Shown in pieces: positions 29,077 through 37,820 of a stretch of 64,000 bases of DNA (within the stretch, counting starts at the first letter, position 1; the number at the start of each line of letters is the position of its first letter). The DNA comes from Betaproteobacteria bacterium. Lineage in GTDB: Bacteria; Pseudomonadota; Gammaproteobacteria; Burkholderiales; Casimicrobiaceae. A model generated the notes under the pieces. That model had not been told where the DNA came from. It saw nothing but the letters and a program-made list of their open reading frames with translations, and ran no database searches. The stretch lies in NCBI GenBank assembly GCA_013298145.1, contig JAAFJO010000004.1, forward strand, positions 1 through 64,000. The letters run 5' to 3'. The translations under genes and the position numbers were made by a program.

Positions 29077-29664
29077 TCATGCACCAAGCAGATCTGCGGC
29101 AACTTCCGCGATAGTGCATCGCCTTTGCATCGCCGACCTCCGTAACTGCGCGTACGCCGCCGCCTCGTCCAATCCGTGTCGCGCGAGTTGCGCCTTCGCG
29201 CGCGCGATCAGCTTCTCGTCGTGGGCCTTTTTCTCTGCGGCCCGAATTTGAAGATGTTGCGCTTGTTCGTGCGCAAATCGCTCCAGGGCCACGTCGATCA
29301 CGGGGCGCAGTCGATTTGGCGCGCAGCCCGCGACGACATACGCTGACACGCCGGCCTTAACAAGCGATCTCATGGCTTGCGCATCGTCGGCCTCGGTGAA
29401 CATAACGATCGGGCGTTCGCGCCCTGCTGACGCGACACAAATCTGCTCAATCATGTCGCGCGTCGGATCGTCAGCAGCGATCAGGATCAGGTCCGGTGGC
29501 CACGCCTCGATCTCGCGGAGCATGGTGATCGCGTTTGCGCTGATGGAGCGAACCTCATCGCCCATACGCGAAAGGGCTGCCTCAAGTGCTGCGACATCGT
29601 GGCTCGTGTTGTGGAGCAGGAGAACTTTCAAGTATCGGGTTCTAGGATGGGACAGTCTGCGCAT
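29077..29664 (-). CDS. nasT: ANTAR-domain antiterminator NasT
   Basis: A 195-residue NasT-like regulator. Residues about 12-120 form a receiver-like domain; the last 60 form a coiled coil and the RNA-binding ANTAR domain (KLIARAKAQLARHGLDEAAAY and following). The residue aligned with the phospho-acceptor Asp appears to be Ala (PDLILIA), and the N-terminal acidic pair is missing, so it is probably not controlled by phosphorylation. It should bind the leader before nrtA, 80-180 bases downstream of its own stop. NasT is normally held by the nitrate sensor NasS, which is absent here. ATG 29664 has no clear ribosome binding site; TTG 29631 is an alternative start. Confidence 0.88.
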   Translation of the reverse strand: MRRLSHPRTRYLKVLLLHNTSHDVAALEAALSRMGDEVRSISANAITMLREIEAWPPDLILIAADDPTRDMIEQICVASAGRERPIVMFTEADDAQAMRSLVKAGVSAYVVAGCAPNRLRPVIDVALERFAHEQAQHLQIRAAEKKAHDEKLIARAKAQLARHGLDEAAAYAQLRRSAMQRRCTIAEVAADLLGA

Positions 29665-29946
29665 GCAAAAACCATGCTGCGTGCCTAAAACTCAACGTTT
29701 GGGCGACTCGACACACCCCGCGCAATTCCCGCATACGTCCCCTTAACTGCGCTGGCGCTGAGCACTTCGGACCTAAATAGCGCCTACTTCTCTTTTGGAG
29801 CTTCAGCGCTTGCAAATTAGGGACTTTACGTTGATTGTTGTTTTCTATGTCGCAATTCGACGACGCTCGTGTTTCCCTACCGCAACAGAGGGAAGTCTGA
29901 GTGCGCAGAGGCGGTAGCGCGCTTTTTTTGAGCAAAAACCTGTGGC

Positions 29947-29952
29947 TATAAT
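29947..29952 (+). promoter_or_regulatory. -10 element of a candidate small RNA
   Basis: A perfect TATAAT lies on the plus strand with no convincing -35 at 16-18 bases upstream (a T run occupies that place). Transcription from here would begin near 29959 and has no open reading frame before the terminator at 30044-30070. Confidence 0.45.
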
Positions 29953-29958
29953 GAATCT

Positions 29959-30070
29959 GTCAATACAAGACTTACGGTGTACGAGGCGACTCTGAGACTT
30001 TAGGTCTTGCGGTGACTTTAGTTAGAATCAACAGCAATTTGAGGCCGGGGCAAAACCCCGGCTTTTTTTT
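29959..30070 (+). ncRNA. Candidate small RNA, about 110 nt
   Basis: Between nasT and rlmD, both on the minus strand, a plus-strand unit has its own -10 (29947-29952), an internal stem CAAGAC (29966-29971) with GTCTTG (30004-30009), a nested AGAC/GTCT stem, and a strong intrinsic terminator. No ORF of note is present. It does not resemble 6S, SRP, tmRNA or 5S RNA as I know them. Placement beside nasT raises the idea of nitrogen regulation, but nothing in the sequence proves it. Confidence 0.45.
30044..30070 (+). terminator. Intrinsic terminator of the candidate small RNA
   Basis: GCCGGGG (30044-30050) and CCCCGGC (30056-30062) enclose CAAAA and are followed by eight T (30063-30070). This is a strong plus-strand intrinsic terminator with no gene upstream of it on that strand for more than 9 kb, which is why a small RNA is proposed. 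Confidence 0.85.
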
Positions 30071-30298
30071 GCCTTTCTCTAATGAAATCAATTAGTTACA
30101 AGGCGAAAATCCAGCACAAAAATCAGGCAATCTTGGCCCAAAGGCTAGGCACCACTTGCAGACCAGCAAGCGCCATGGCCGCGCGAATTTGCACAGTTTT
30201 TAAGCGATTTTGAGCACGAAAACGGCGCGTTGAGCGCTGAAATTTGCTGTGTTTGCCATGTTTTCGTGACGCCGTTGTCTCCCAAAGCGGAAGTGCGC
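30071..30298. other. Non-coding gap with one inverted repeat
   Basis: This stretch downstream of rlmD has no credible gene. A perfect 9-base inverted repeat, CACGAAAAC (30215-30223) and GTTTTCGTG (30260-30268), spans a 36-base loop. It might serve rlmD termination, but no T tract adjoins it. Nothing else was recognised. Confidence 0.35.
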
Positions 30299-31642
30299 TT
30301 AAGCGATCAGATCAAACACCGCAATTGATTCCACATGGGCCGTGTGCGGGAACATGTTCGCGATTCCTGCGCCGCGCATTCGATAACCTTTTTGATGCAC
30401 CAAAACACCCGCGTCGCGAGCAAGGGTCGCTGGGTTGCAACTCACATAGACGATGCGTCTCGGTGCGCGCATGGTCGTCGTCGCGCTCGAGTCGCCCCCC
30501 TCCAGAGCTGCCACGTCCGGCAAACTCTTCACGAGCTCGAGCGCGCCATCGCGCGGCGGGTCGACCAACCACTTGTCGAGGGGCGGCAAGCTCGCGCTCC
30601 AGGCGGAATCGATCTCAAAAAGATTGGCGACCGCGAATTCGGTGCGCTCACTTAAGCCATTGAGCGCAGCGTTTTCCTTGGCACGGTTGACGAGTCCTTG
30701 CGAACCCTCGACACCGTAGGTAAATTGCGCACGCTGTGCGATTGGCAAGGTGAAATTACCCAAGCCACAAAAGAAATCACCCACCCGATCGTGCGGCTTG
30801 ATATCAAGCCAGCGAATCGCTTTGCGCACCAACATTTCGTTGATGTGCGGGTTCACTTGCGTGAATTCGGTGGGCGAAAATGGGTAGCGCAACCCAAACT
30901 CTTGGAGCTTGTAGCCTAGAACATGGGTCTCGCTGGGCAAGGGTTGCGCGGTTTCCGGGCCTTTGGGTTGCAGATACCACTGCACGCGATTGGCTCGCGC
31001 AAACACCTTGAGCGCATCGAAGTCAGCTTCGTTCGGTGCTTCCAAGTTACGCAGGACCAATACCGGCAAGCCATCGCCCTCCGCGTATTCGATTTGGGGT
31101 GCACGATCTCGGATCGAGAGTGACCCAATCAAGATGCGCAACTTTGGGAGCAGATCCGAAACATGCTTTGGCAATACGTGGCATTCGCGCATGTCAGCCA
31201 CGTAGCTCGAGCGCTTCTCATGGAACCCAACAAGTACGCCGCCTTTTTTCTCAACATGGCGAACCGACAAGCGCGCACGATGCCGATAGCCCCAAAACGG
31301 GCCCACAATCGGCGGAAACACTGTATCTGGCGTGACTCCGCCAATTCGTTGCAGATTGTCTTCAAGAACGCGCTGTTTGACGGCAACCTGCGCATGCGGA
31401 TCGAGGTGCTGCATGCTGCAACCGCCGCACACGCCGAAGTGAGGACAACGCGGCGTCACGCGGTTCACGCTTGCGCTGAGCACCTGCTCAACCGCCGCCT
31501 TATCGTAGCTCGGCTTCTTCCGCGTGATGCGTACTTCAACGAGCTCGCCTGCGAGCGCGCCCTCTACGAACACCGTTTTCCCCTCGGCGCTGCGAGCAAC
31601 GCCTTGCCCTTCGTGATCAACGGATTCGATTGTGAGTTGCAT
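30299..31642 (-). CDS. rlmD: 23S rRNA (uracil-1939-C5)-methyltransferase
   Basis: A 447-residue RlmD (RumA), which methylates U1939 of 23S rRNA using SAM. A TRAM domain (residues 1-60) is followed by the [4Fe-4S] cluster motif CPHFGVCGGCSMQHL (about 66-80). The methyltransferase domain has DFFCGLGNFTLPIA (SAM site), WLVDPPRDG and the catalytic Cys in VSCNPATLARD. An Ala/Thr/Ser-rich insertion near residue 390 (EGGDSSATTTMRAP) is a little unusual. It is divergent from tsaB. Confidence 0.95.
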   Translation of the reverse strand: MQLTIESVDHEGQGVARSAEGKTVFVEGALAGELVEVRITRKKPSYDKAAVEQVLSASVNRVTPRCPHFGVCGGCSMQHLDPHAQVAVKQRVLEDNLQRIGGVTPDTVFPPIVGPFWGYRHRARLSVRHVEKKGGVLVGFHEKRSSYVADMRECHVLPKHVSDLLPKLRILIGSLSIRDRAPQIEYAEGDGLPVLVLRNLEAPNEADFDALKVFARANRVQWYLQPKGPETAQPLPSETHVLGYKLQEFGLRYPFSPTEFTQVNPHINEMLVRKAIRWLDIKPHDRVGDFFCGLGNFTLPIAQRAQFTYGVEGSQGLVNRAKENAALNGLSERTEFAVANLFEIDSAWSASLPPLDKWLVDPPRDGALELVKSLPDVAALEGGDSSATTTMRAPRRIVYVSCNPATLARDAGVLVHQKGYRMRGAGIANMFPHTAHVESIAVFDLIA

Positions 31643-31680
31643 GAGTACGACGTCTTCTTTGTTGCTTTCCCAGAGATTCT

Positions 31681-31712
31681 AGGGAAACGCAGAATGCGCA
31701 AGGATGCAGCAC
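31681..31712. repeat. End fragment of the 191-bp repeat
   Basis: In the rlmD-tsaB divergent gap, AGGGAAACGCAGAAT (31681-31695) matches the terminal repeat of the two full copies (41561-41751 and 62894-63084) with one change. A further short match, GATGCAGC, follows at 31703-31710 after a gap. The other end is not found nearby, so this looks like a decayed, truncated copy. Confidence 0.5.
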
Positions 31713-31836
31713 GCTGAGGGCGACTGACGCACCGCAGGTCTCGCGGTGCGTGATGCTCCCGCTGCTAGTGTGTGCTGTGGTTTCTGCGAAGCCGCGCATA
31801 GACCCCTCTGCGCTAACGCACTACTAAAATCGTTGC

Positions 31837-32625
31837 ATGCCCAGTGTCCTCGCCATTGAAACCTCGTCCGTGATCGGCAGCGTCTGTCTGCTTCGCGACT
31901 ACGAAGCATTCACCGAAAACGCGCTGGAAGACGTGAAGCTTTCCACCTGGCTGTTACCTGCGATTGATCGCGTGCTTCAGGCGGGCGGAATTGAGAAATC
32001 TGAGCTTCACGCGATTGCCTTCGGCAACGGGCCGGGTTCGTTCACTGGCGTTCGCACTGCATGCTCGACCGCCCAAGCGCTTGCCTACGCCTTGAAAAAG
32101 CCGCTGTACTCAATTGATTCCATGCAAGCCTTTGCGTTCGGCGCAATTCATGCGCCTACAGCAATTTCAGCTAAATCCAGCCTAAATGGGGACAAGGGAT
32201 TCATTGAAGTGATTCTTGATGCACGAATGAATGAGCTCTATCGCCAACGGTTTTCGTTCGCCGCAAGGAATAAGTTGTCAGCAAAACACAGCACGTTCGC
32301 AATCACGGCGATGGCGCCACCGCGCTTGTTGCTCGCAGGCACTGGCGACGCTTCGCTCAGCTTTGCGGTCGGCTCAGGCGCGCTAATGTCGGCAGGCCCC
32401 ACCGACGACGCGGAATTGATCCAACAAATCACCGAATACGCAGAAATGCACTGGGCAGAATCCATCGCGAAAATGGCGCTTGAGAGCCTGCTTGAAGGCG
32501 GCGAATCGATCGCCCCCGTCGACGCCTGTCCAAATTACGTTCGCAACAACGTCGCGAAAACCGAGCTCGAGCGCGCAACCGAAGCACAGTTGCGTGCGCG
32601 GCCACTCCAGTCTGCCGCAGCATGA
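31837..32625 (+). CDS. tsaB: tRNA threonylcarbamoyladenosine synthesis protein TsaB
   Basis: A 262-residue TsaB, a Hsp70-fold partner of TsaD in making t6A37 of ANN-decoding tRNAs. The N-terminal VLAIETSSVIGSVCLL and the family motif GNGPGSFTGVRTACSTAQALA (about residues 64-84) are clear. As in other TsaB proteins, the metal site of TsaD is absent. No strong ribosome binding site precedes the ATG. The stop overlaps the rimI start by four bases. Confidence 0.95.
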   Translation: MPSVLAIETSSVIGSVCLLRDYEAFTENALEDVKLSTWLLPAIDRVLQAGGIEKSELHAIAFGNGPGSFTGVRTACSTAQALAYALKKPLYSIDSMQAFAFGAIHAPTAISAKSSLNGDKGFIEVILDARMNELYRQRFSFAARNKLSAKHSTFAITAMAPPRLLLAGTGDASLSFAVGSGALMSAGPTDDAELIQQITEYAEMHWAESIAKMALESLLEGGESIAPVDACPNYVRNNVAKTELERATEAQLRARPLQSAAA

Positions 32626-33113
32626 ATCAAGGCCATCGAGCGCCTGCCGCGCTATCGTTTGCTTCGGCTGAGATTGATCTCATGCGCGAGCCCGATGTCG
32701 ACGGAGTGCTCGAAATCGAGCTATCGAGCAACCCACATCCTTGGACTCGCGATCATTTCGAGGATGCGCTTCGCTCCGGATATCTCTGCCTCATCGCGCG
32801 GGAGCAAAGTGTGATGGTTGGATTCGCGATTGTTCGACTTCTCGTCGATGATGCGGAGCTCTTGCTGATCGCGGTCGAGCCGTCCGCGCGCAGAGGCGGA
32901 GTCGCCACTCTTCTTCTTAATTCCGTGCTTGATCGGCTTGCAAGCGCAGGCAAATCGCCGCTCCATCTTGAAGTGCGGGCGAGCAATTCAAGCGCGATCG
33001 CGTTCTACGAATCACGAAAATTTGTGCGAACCGGCTTGCGTAAAAACTATTATCCAAACGGTGTGCACGGGAATCAGCGCGAAGACGCGATCCTTATGCA
33101 GCTTGCTTTATAG
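32622..33113 (+). CDS. rimI: Ribosomal protein S18-alanine N-acetyltransferase
   Basis: A 163-residue GNAT acetyltransferase. The acetyl-CoA loop is VEPSARRGGVATLLLNSVLD (about residues 86-105), followed by EVRASNSSAIAFYESRKFVRTGLRKNYY, the RimI-type C-terminus. RimI acetylates the N-terminus of S18. The pairing with tsaB through an ATGA overlap is a conserved arrangement. An N-terminal extension of about 17 residues precedes the first conserved strand, so the true start could be slightly later. Confidence 0.9.
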   Translation: MNQGHRAPAALSFASAEIDLMREPDVDGVLEIELSSNPHPWTRDHFEDALRSGYLCLIAREQSVMVGFAIVRLLVDDAELLLIAVEPSARRGGVATLLLNSVLDRLASAGKSPLHLEVRASNSSAIAFYESRKFVRTGLRKNYYPNGVHGNQREDAILMQLAL

Positions 33114-33147
33114 CGTCCCAAATTCAGTCGAAAGCCACAAACTACAC

Positions 33148-33936
33148 ATGCTTGACCGCGACGTACTTCTCCGCGAGATCGGGCTCAGTCCTATCTGGCG
33201 TTCACGCGAAACCACAACTGCGGCCACCGCTTCGCAAACTTCCGTACAGCACGCTAACGCCGAGTCTCCCGAGCCGTTGAACACAGCGCAAGCAGATGCG
33301 CCGAACACGCCGCCACTCGTCACCACTGCATCTCCCACCGCCGAATCCGATGCGGATCGTGCAGCACGAATTGCAACGCTCTCCTGGGCAGCGCTCACCG
33401 CAGACATCGCCGCATGTCGCGCCTGCAAGCTGTGCGAAACACGCACCCATACCGTGCCAGGGGTTGGCAACACATCGCCCGAGTGGATGGTGATCGGTGA
33501 AGGGCCAGGCGAGCAGGAAGACAAGCAAGGCGAGCCCTTTGTGGGACGCGCAGGCCAGCTGCTCGACCAAATGCTCGCCGCCGCGGGCAAATCGCGTAAA
33601 GAAAGCGTTTACATCGCAAATGTTGTGAAATGTCGCCCGCCGGGCAATCGGGATCCGCAGACAGACGAGATTTCAGCGTGTGCGCCCTATCTCGAACGAC
33701 AAATCGCGCTCGCACAGCCGAAATTGTTGCTGGCGCTCGGTAAATTCGCGGGCCAGACCTTGCTTTCGACTGACGCCACAGTTGCCGCGATGCGCGCCTC
33801 ACCGGGCGAGCGAAGTGGTATCCCCGTCGTGGTGACCTACCATCCTGCGTATTTGTTGCGCAGCCCGCTTGAAAAGGCGAAGGCATGGTGCGACTTGGTC
33901 GCAGCAAAACGCTTGAGCGAGTCACGGGCCGAGTAA
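33148..33936 (+). CDS. Uracil-DNA glycosylase, [4Fe-4S] family 4 type
   Basis: A 262-residue glycosylase that excises uracil from DNA. The frame is open further upstream into rimI, but ATG 33148 lies just after rimI and the earlier part is unlike the family. A variable, Ala/Thr/Pro-rich linker (about residues 25-75) precedes the catalytic core. Core motifs are the cluster cysteines CRACKLC (about residue 93), GEGPGEQEDKQGEPFVGRAG (active-site loop), VKCRPPGNRDP, and the C-terminal TYHPAYLLRSP. It follows tsaB-rimI, a common neighbourhood in this lineage. Confidence 0.92.
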   Translation: MLDRDVLLREIGLSPIWRSRETTTAATASQTSVQHANAESPEPLNTAQADAPNTPPLVTTASPTAESDADRAARIATLSWAALTADIAACRACKLCETRTHTVPGVGNTSPEWMVIGEGPGEQEDKQGEPFVGRAGQLLDQMLAAAGKSRKESVYIANVVKCRPPGNRDPQTDEISACAPYLERQIALAQPKLLLALGKFAGQTLLSTDATVAAMRASPGERSGIPVVVTYHPAYLLRSPLEKAKAWCDLVAAKRLSESRAE

Positions 33937-34074
33937 GGCGGTTAAGCGCCACATCGGAATCTCGGCAGCAGACTTCAGTGTGCCCTTGTTACCGCCTGTT
34001 ACGTTTAGCCCTTGCGAATACACCCGTTCAGGACGATAGTTCAGGCTAAGGTCATTTTCTGAATGAGGTGCTGC

Positions 34075-36228
34075 GTGTCATCACTCTACTCACGAGCCGT
34101 TGCGCGCGTCGCACGAATCGCGCTTTTGCTGCCTGTTGTTTTGAGTGCACAAGCGCTCGCACAAGCCAGCCCCGACGCCACGATTGTGGAGTTCTACCTG
34201 GCACCGCAGAATAAGTATTTCCTCACCTCGAAGCCAAGCGAATGGGCAGTACTCGACGGGTTATCGGCAAACGGATGGCGTCGCACCGGCCTAACCTACG
34301 CGGCCTATTCTGGCGAAGCAGACCCGGCCGCGAAGCCTGTGTGTCGCTTCTTCCATCCAGGCGTGGTGACACACTTTTATTCGATCGACCCCGCAGAATG
34401 CGCGCTATTGCGCTCTCTTCCGCGCGACTTTGTTGACGAGGGTGTTGCCTGGTACGCCTATCCGCCTGCGGTGAATGCGAGCGAGCCTTCGGGCAAGTCG
34501 TGTGCGAGCTCAAACACAGCGCTCTTCAGAACGTTTAATAACGGCGCGATAGCGAATAACGGCCCCGCCAATCATCGCTACTTTGGCGACTACACCTTCT
34601 ATCAAACCTATTCCGCAAAAGGTTACGCATTAGAAGGGCTTGCAATGTGTCTGCCGCAGACATCCGTTGAGAAGCGAGCGGATGCGGCGCGCTTGCTTTT
34701 CCAAGCCACGTTTGGCGCTCGCCCCGACGATATCGCAACTGTCACCAACACCGGCACGACCGCGTGGATTGATCAACAACTTAATCTGCCGCCTTCGCAG
34801 TACACGCCGCGCGACTGGGTTCCGAATACCCGCCCGGATACCTGCGTGAACACCTCAACGCCACCGCTCACCCCTACTAGCTACTGCCAGCGCGACAATT
34901 ACACGCTCTATCTGCCGCAGAAAGAATTTTTTCAACAGGCGATCAATAATCCCGATCAGCTGCGTCAACGCGTTGCTTGGGCGCTCTCACAGTTTTTTGT
35001 GACCTCCGGTGTTGATGTGGGCCAAGCCTACGGCATGATTGACTATCAGCAAATGCTTCGCGACGAGGCCTTCGGAAATTTCAAGACATTGCTGACAAAG
35101 GTCACCCTGCATGGTGCGATGGGTCGTTTCCTTGATATGGCAAATAACCAGAAGCCCGATGCTGCACGGGGGATTGAGCCGAACGAAAACTACGCGCGAG
35201 AACTGATGCAGCTCTTCTCGCTAGGTCTTTATCAACTGAATAATGACGGCAGCTATAAGCGTGACACGAAGGGCGTGGCGCTTGATGCGTACACCCAAGA
35301 AGATGTTGAGGATTTAGCGCACGTGATGACAGGCTGGACCTACCCGACAGTTCCGGGACAGCCGTCGCGCACAGTGAACCCAAACAACAACAAGGGTTAC
35401 ATGGAGGAGCGCGCGCAGTATCACGAGTTCGCTGAGAAAACGGTATTGGGCAAACGCATCGCCAGCAACTTGTCGCAGTCGCAGCGCTTAAACGCGGCGC
35501 TTGACGCGATCTTCGTGCACCCAAACGTTGCGCCGTTTGTCTCCAAGTTCTTGATTCAACATTTGGTGACCGGCGATCCGTCGCCCTCCTACATCGACCG
35601 GGTTGCGAAAGTGTTTCAGAACAACGGTGGCGGCATACGCGGTGACTTGAAAGCAGTGGTTCGCGCCGTGCTCACTGACATTGAAGCGCGGGGTGCCGCC
35701 AAATGGGCGCCAAGCTATGGCCATCTAAGCGAGCCTGTGCTGAAGCTCACCCGTCTTGCGCGTGCGATGAACACCACCACCGATGGCGTCTACTTCCGAG
35801 GCGCGACTGCCTCGGCCGCACAAAATGTGTTCTACGCGCCGTCGGTGTTTAACTATTACCCACCGGATTACTCGTTGAGCAAAAGCGGTGTGTTAGCACC
35901 TGAGTTCGCGATCTACAACACCTCAACTGCGCTGGCGCGAGTCAACACGATCTACGCGACGGTGTATTCAAACATCCAGCCCGACGCAACCGTACTTGGC
36001 GCTACGGGCACGCAGTTTAATTTGAGCTCTTACACGTCAATCGCAGCTGATTCCAACGCGCTTCTTGATCGCATGAACGAAGTGCTTTTCGCGGGGCGAA
36101 TGACCGCCGCCACTCGCGCGACCATCAAGAAAGCGGTAGACGCAGTGGCGGCAACTGACGCCGTAGGACGCGTACGAATGGCGCTTTTCTTATCTGCGTC
36201 CGCGCCTGATTCGCAAGTCCTACGCTAA
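34075..36228 (+). CDS. Secreted DUF1800 protein
   Basis: A 717-residue protein from GTG 34075, which has GAGG eight bases upstream; an ATG at 34063 would add four residues. A signal peptide ends near AQALAQAS (about residue 29). Residues about 38-195 contain repeats of the type seen in DUF5648 (FYLAPQNKYFLT, FFHPGVVTHFYSIDP, NHRYFGDYTFYQ). The DUF1800 domain fills the rest (RLLFQATFGARPDDI, ENYARELMQLFSLGLY, VMTGWTYP). The function of DUF1800 is not known. It is paired with a DUF1501 gene 12 bases downstream, a recurrent partnership. Confidence 0.85.
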   Translation: MSSLYSRAVARVARIALLLPVVLSAQALAQASPDATIVEFYLAPQNKYFLTSKPSEWAVLDGLSANGWRRTGLTYAAYSGEADPAAKPVCRFFHPGVVTHFYSIDPAECALLRSLPRDFVDEGVAWYAYPPAVNASEPSGKSCASSNTALFRTFNNGAIANNGPANHRYFGDYTFYQTYSAKGYALEGLAMCLPQTSVEKRADAARLLFQATFGARPDDIATVTNTGTTAWIDQQLNLPPSQYTPRDWVPNTRPDTCVNTSTPPLTPTSYCQRDNYTLYLPQKEFFQQAINNPDQLRQRVAWALSQFFVTSGVDVGQAYGMIDYQQMLRDEAFGNFKTLLTKVTLHGAMGRFLDMANNQKPDAARGIEPNENYARELMQLFSLGLYQLNNDGSYKRDTKGVALDAYTQEDVEDLAHVMTGWTYPTVPGQPSRTVNPNNNKGYMEERAQYHEFAEKTVLGKRIASNLSQSQRLNAALDAIFVHPNVAPFVSKFLIQHLVTGDPSPSYIDRVAKVFQNNGGGIRGDLKAVVRAVLTDIEARGAAKWAPSYGHLSEPVLKLTRLARAMNTTTDGVYFRGATASAAQNVFYAPSVFNYYPPDYSLSKSGVLAPEFAIYNTSTALARVNTIYATVYSNIQPDATVLGATGTQFNLSSYTSIAADSNALLDRMNEVLFAGRMTAATRATIKKAVDAVAATDAVGRVRMALFLSASAPDSQVLR

Positions 36229-36240
36229 GGAGACAGAGCT

Positions 36241-37596
36241 ATGAACCATTCACGTCGTCACCTTCTCCAAGGCATTTCCGCGAGCGCAACGCTCGCGTCG
36301 CTCTCCCGATTTGGCATATCAGAGGCTTTCGCACAAAGTGCAACCGACTACAAAGCGCTCGTGTGCGTATTCATGTTCGGCGGCAATGATGGAAACAATC
36401 TCATCATCCCAGCAGACACGGCTGGCTACGCGGCCTACAACGCAGTGCGCCCCGTTTCGAGTGGCATCAATATCGGGCAAAGCGAGTTACTGCAATTTCA
36501 GCCGCGCAGTGGAACACGGGTGTTTGGCTATCACCCGTCAATGAAGCGCTTACAGCCGCTCACGCAGAGCGGCAAAGTCGCGGTGCTTGCCAATGTCGGT
36601 CCGTTGAACGCGCCGATGAGCAAGGCAGATTTTCAGGCGAACAAGAATCGTCCGTATCAGCTGTTTTCGCATTCCGATCAACAGCAGCAGTGGCAAAACG
36701 CAGACTCCGAGGAAATCTCTCGCATCGGCTGGGGCGGTCGTCTCGCGGACGCGATCTCCCCCATGAATGGCGCGGCGCAAATGCCCGTGATTACATCGAT
36801 TGCCGGCTCAGTCACGTTCGGGCAAGGCAACCAAACAACGATGCTTACGGTGCCTTCGAGTGGCACATTCGGGCTCAGCGGGATCACCGGCACCGATGCC
36901 GTGACAACAGCGCGACGAGACGCGCTCTTCGCACTGCTCGATGAAGGCCGCGATCACACCTTGGTTGCAGAAACTGCGCTTGGGCTCAAGACTGCACACG
37001 CGCTCTCTGGCATCGTGAATCCGATTGTCACCACCGCAAACACCACGGTCGATGCCTTGTTTGATACGAACAACAACGGCTTGGCGACGCAACTGCAGCG
37101 CGTTGCGCGGCTGATCGCGAAGCGCGGTGATCTTGGCGTGAAGCGCCAGATCTTTTTCGTCTCAATCGGCGGATTCGATACGCATGCGAATCAAGCGAAT
37201 ACGCAAACAAATTTGCTTTCGCAAGTAGATGCTGCCGTTGCGTCGTTTTACGAATCTACCTTGGCGCTGGGCGTCGCGAATCAGGTCACCACGTTCACCA
37301 TGTCTGATTTCGGGCGAACGTTTAAACCCGCTGCAGGTGGAGGCTCCGACCATGCGTGGGGCAACCATCACCTTGTCGTCGGCGGCGCGGTGAACGGCAA
37401 CGCGCTCTACGGGAGCTTCCCTTCGCTCGTGTTGAACGGCAATGATGATGTGGGTGAAGGGCGTTGGCTCCCATCGACCTCGGTCGATCAATACGCGGCA
37501 ACGCTCGCGAGCTGGTTTGGTGTGGCAAGCGCCGATCTCCCACGCGTCGCCCCAAACATCAACGCGTTTGCAACGAAGAATCTCGGATTCGTATAA
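36241..37596 (+). CDS. DUF1501 protein with Tat signal
   Basis: A 451-residue DUF1501 protein. The N-terminus MNHSRRHLLQGISASATLAS is a Tat signal with cleavage near EAFAQS (about residue 32). The core begins YKALVCVFMFGGNDGNNLIIP, typical of the family, whose fold relates to alkaline phosphatase/sulfatase enzymes. SIGGFDTHANQ and TMSDFGRTFKPAAGGGSDHAWG are the other conserved blocks and may bind metal. AAGGAGA precedes the ATG. It probably works with the DUF1800 protein in the periplasm or at the surface; no reaction is known. Confidence 0.87.
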   Translation: MNHSRRHLLQGISASATLASLSRFGISEAFAQSATDYKALVCVFMFGGNDGNNLIIPADTAGYAAYNAVRPVSSGINIGQSELLQFQPRSGTRVFGYHPSMKRLQPLTQSGKVAVLANVGPLNAPMSKADFQANKNRPYQLFSHSDQQQQWQNADSEEISRIGWGGRLADAISPMNGAAQMPVITSIAGSVTFGQGNQTTMLTVPSSGTFGLSGITGTDAVTTARRDALFALLDEGRDHTLVAETALGLKTAHALSGIVNPIVTTANTTVDALFDTNNNGLATQLQRVARLIAKRGDLGVKRQIFFVSIGGFDTHANQANTQTNLLSQVDAAVASFYESTLALGVANQVTTFTMSDFGRTFKPAAGGGSDHAWGNHHLVVGGAVNGNALYGSFPSLVLNGNDDVGEGRWLPSTSVDQYAATLASWFGVASADLPRVAPNINAFATKNLGFV

Positions 37597-37717
37597 GTGC
37601 GATCCCGGCCGATGAATTGGCTTGGCTGGGATCAATCGTCGCCCCGTTAGTGGCGTATTGCTGAACAAGCTATCGGCGGAAGCGCGGATTTAAACCGAGC
37701 CGCTCTATAGCCGCACA

Positions 37718-37786
37718 CCCAATTAATTGGGGCGAAGCAACGATTAAGTCAATTCTCGTAAACGTACCTTTACGTCACTTCGCCCC
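37718..37786. repeat. Palindrome and nested inverted repeats between convergent genes
   Basis: A perfect 14-base palindrome, CCCAATTAATTGGG (37718-37731), overlaps an inverted repeat of GGGGCGAAG (37729-37737) with CTTCGCCCC (37778-37786). The enclosed sequence holds CGTAAA/TTTACG. It lies between the DUF1501 gene and comC, which converge. No T tract is present. It may act as a transcription barrier or protein-binding site. Confidence 0.5.
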
Positions 37787-37820
37787 GTTACAATTTGGGC
37801 TAACTAGATAAAGGTGACGG

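Noticed and set aside
29642..29935. Minus-strand frame of 97 residues upstream of nasT
   Set aside because: No ribosome binding site or homology; overlaps nasT start and the candidate small-RNA promoter region.
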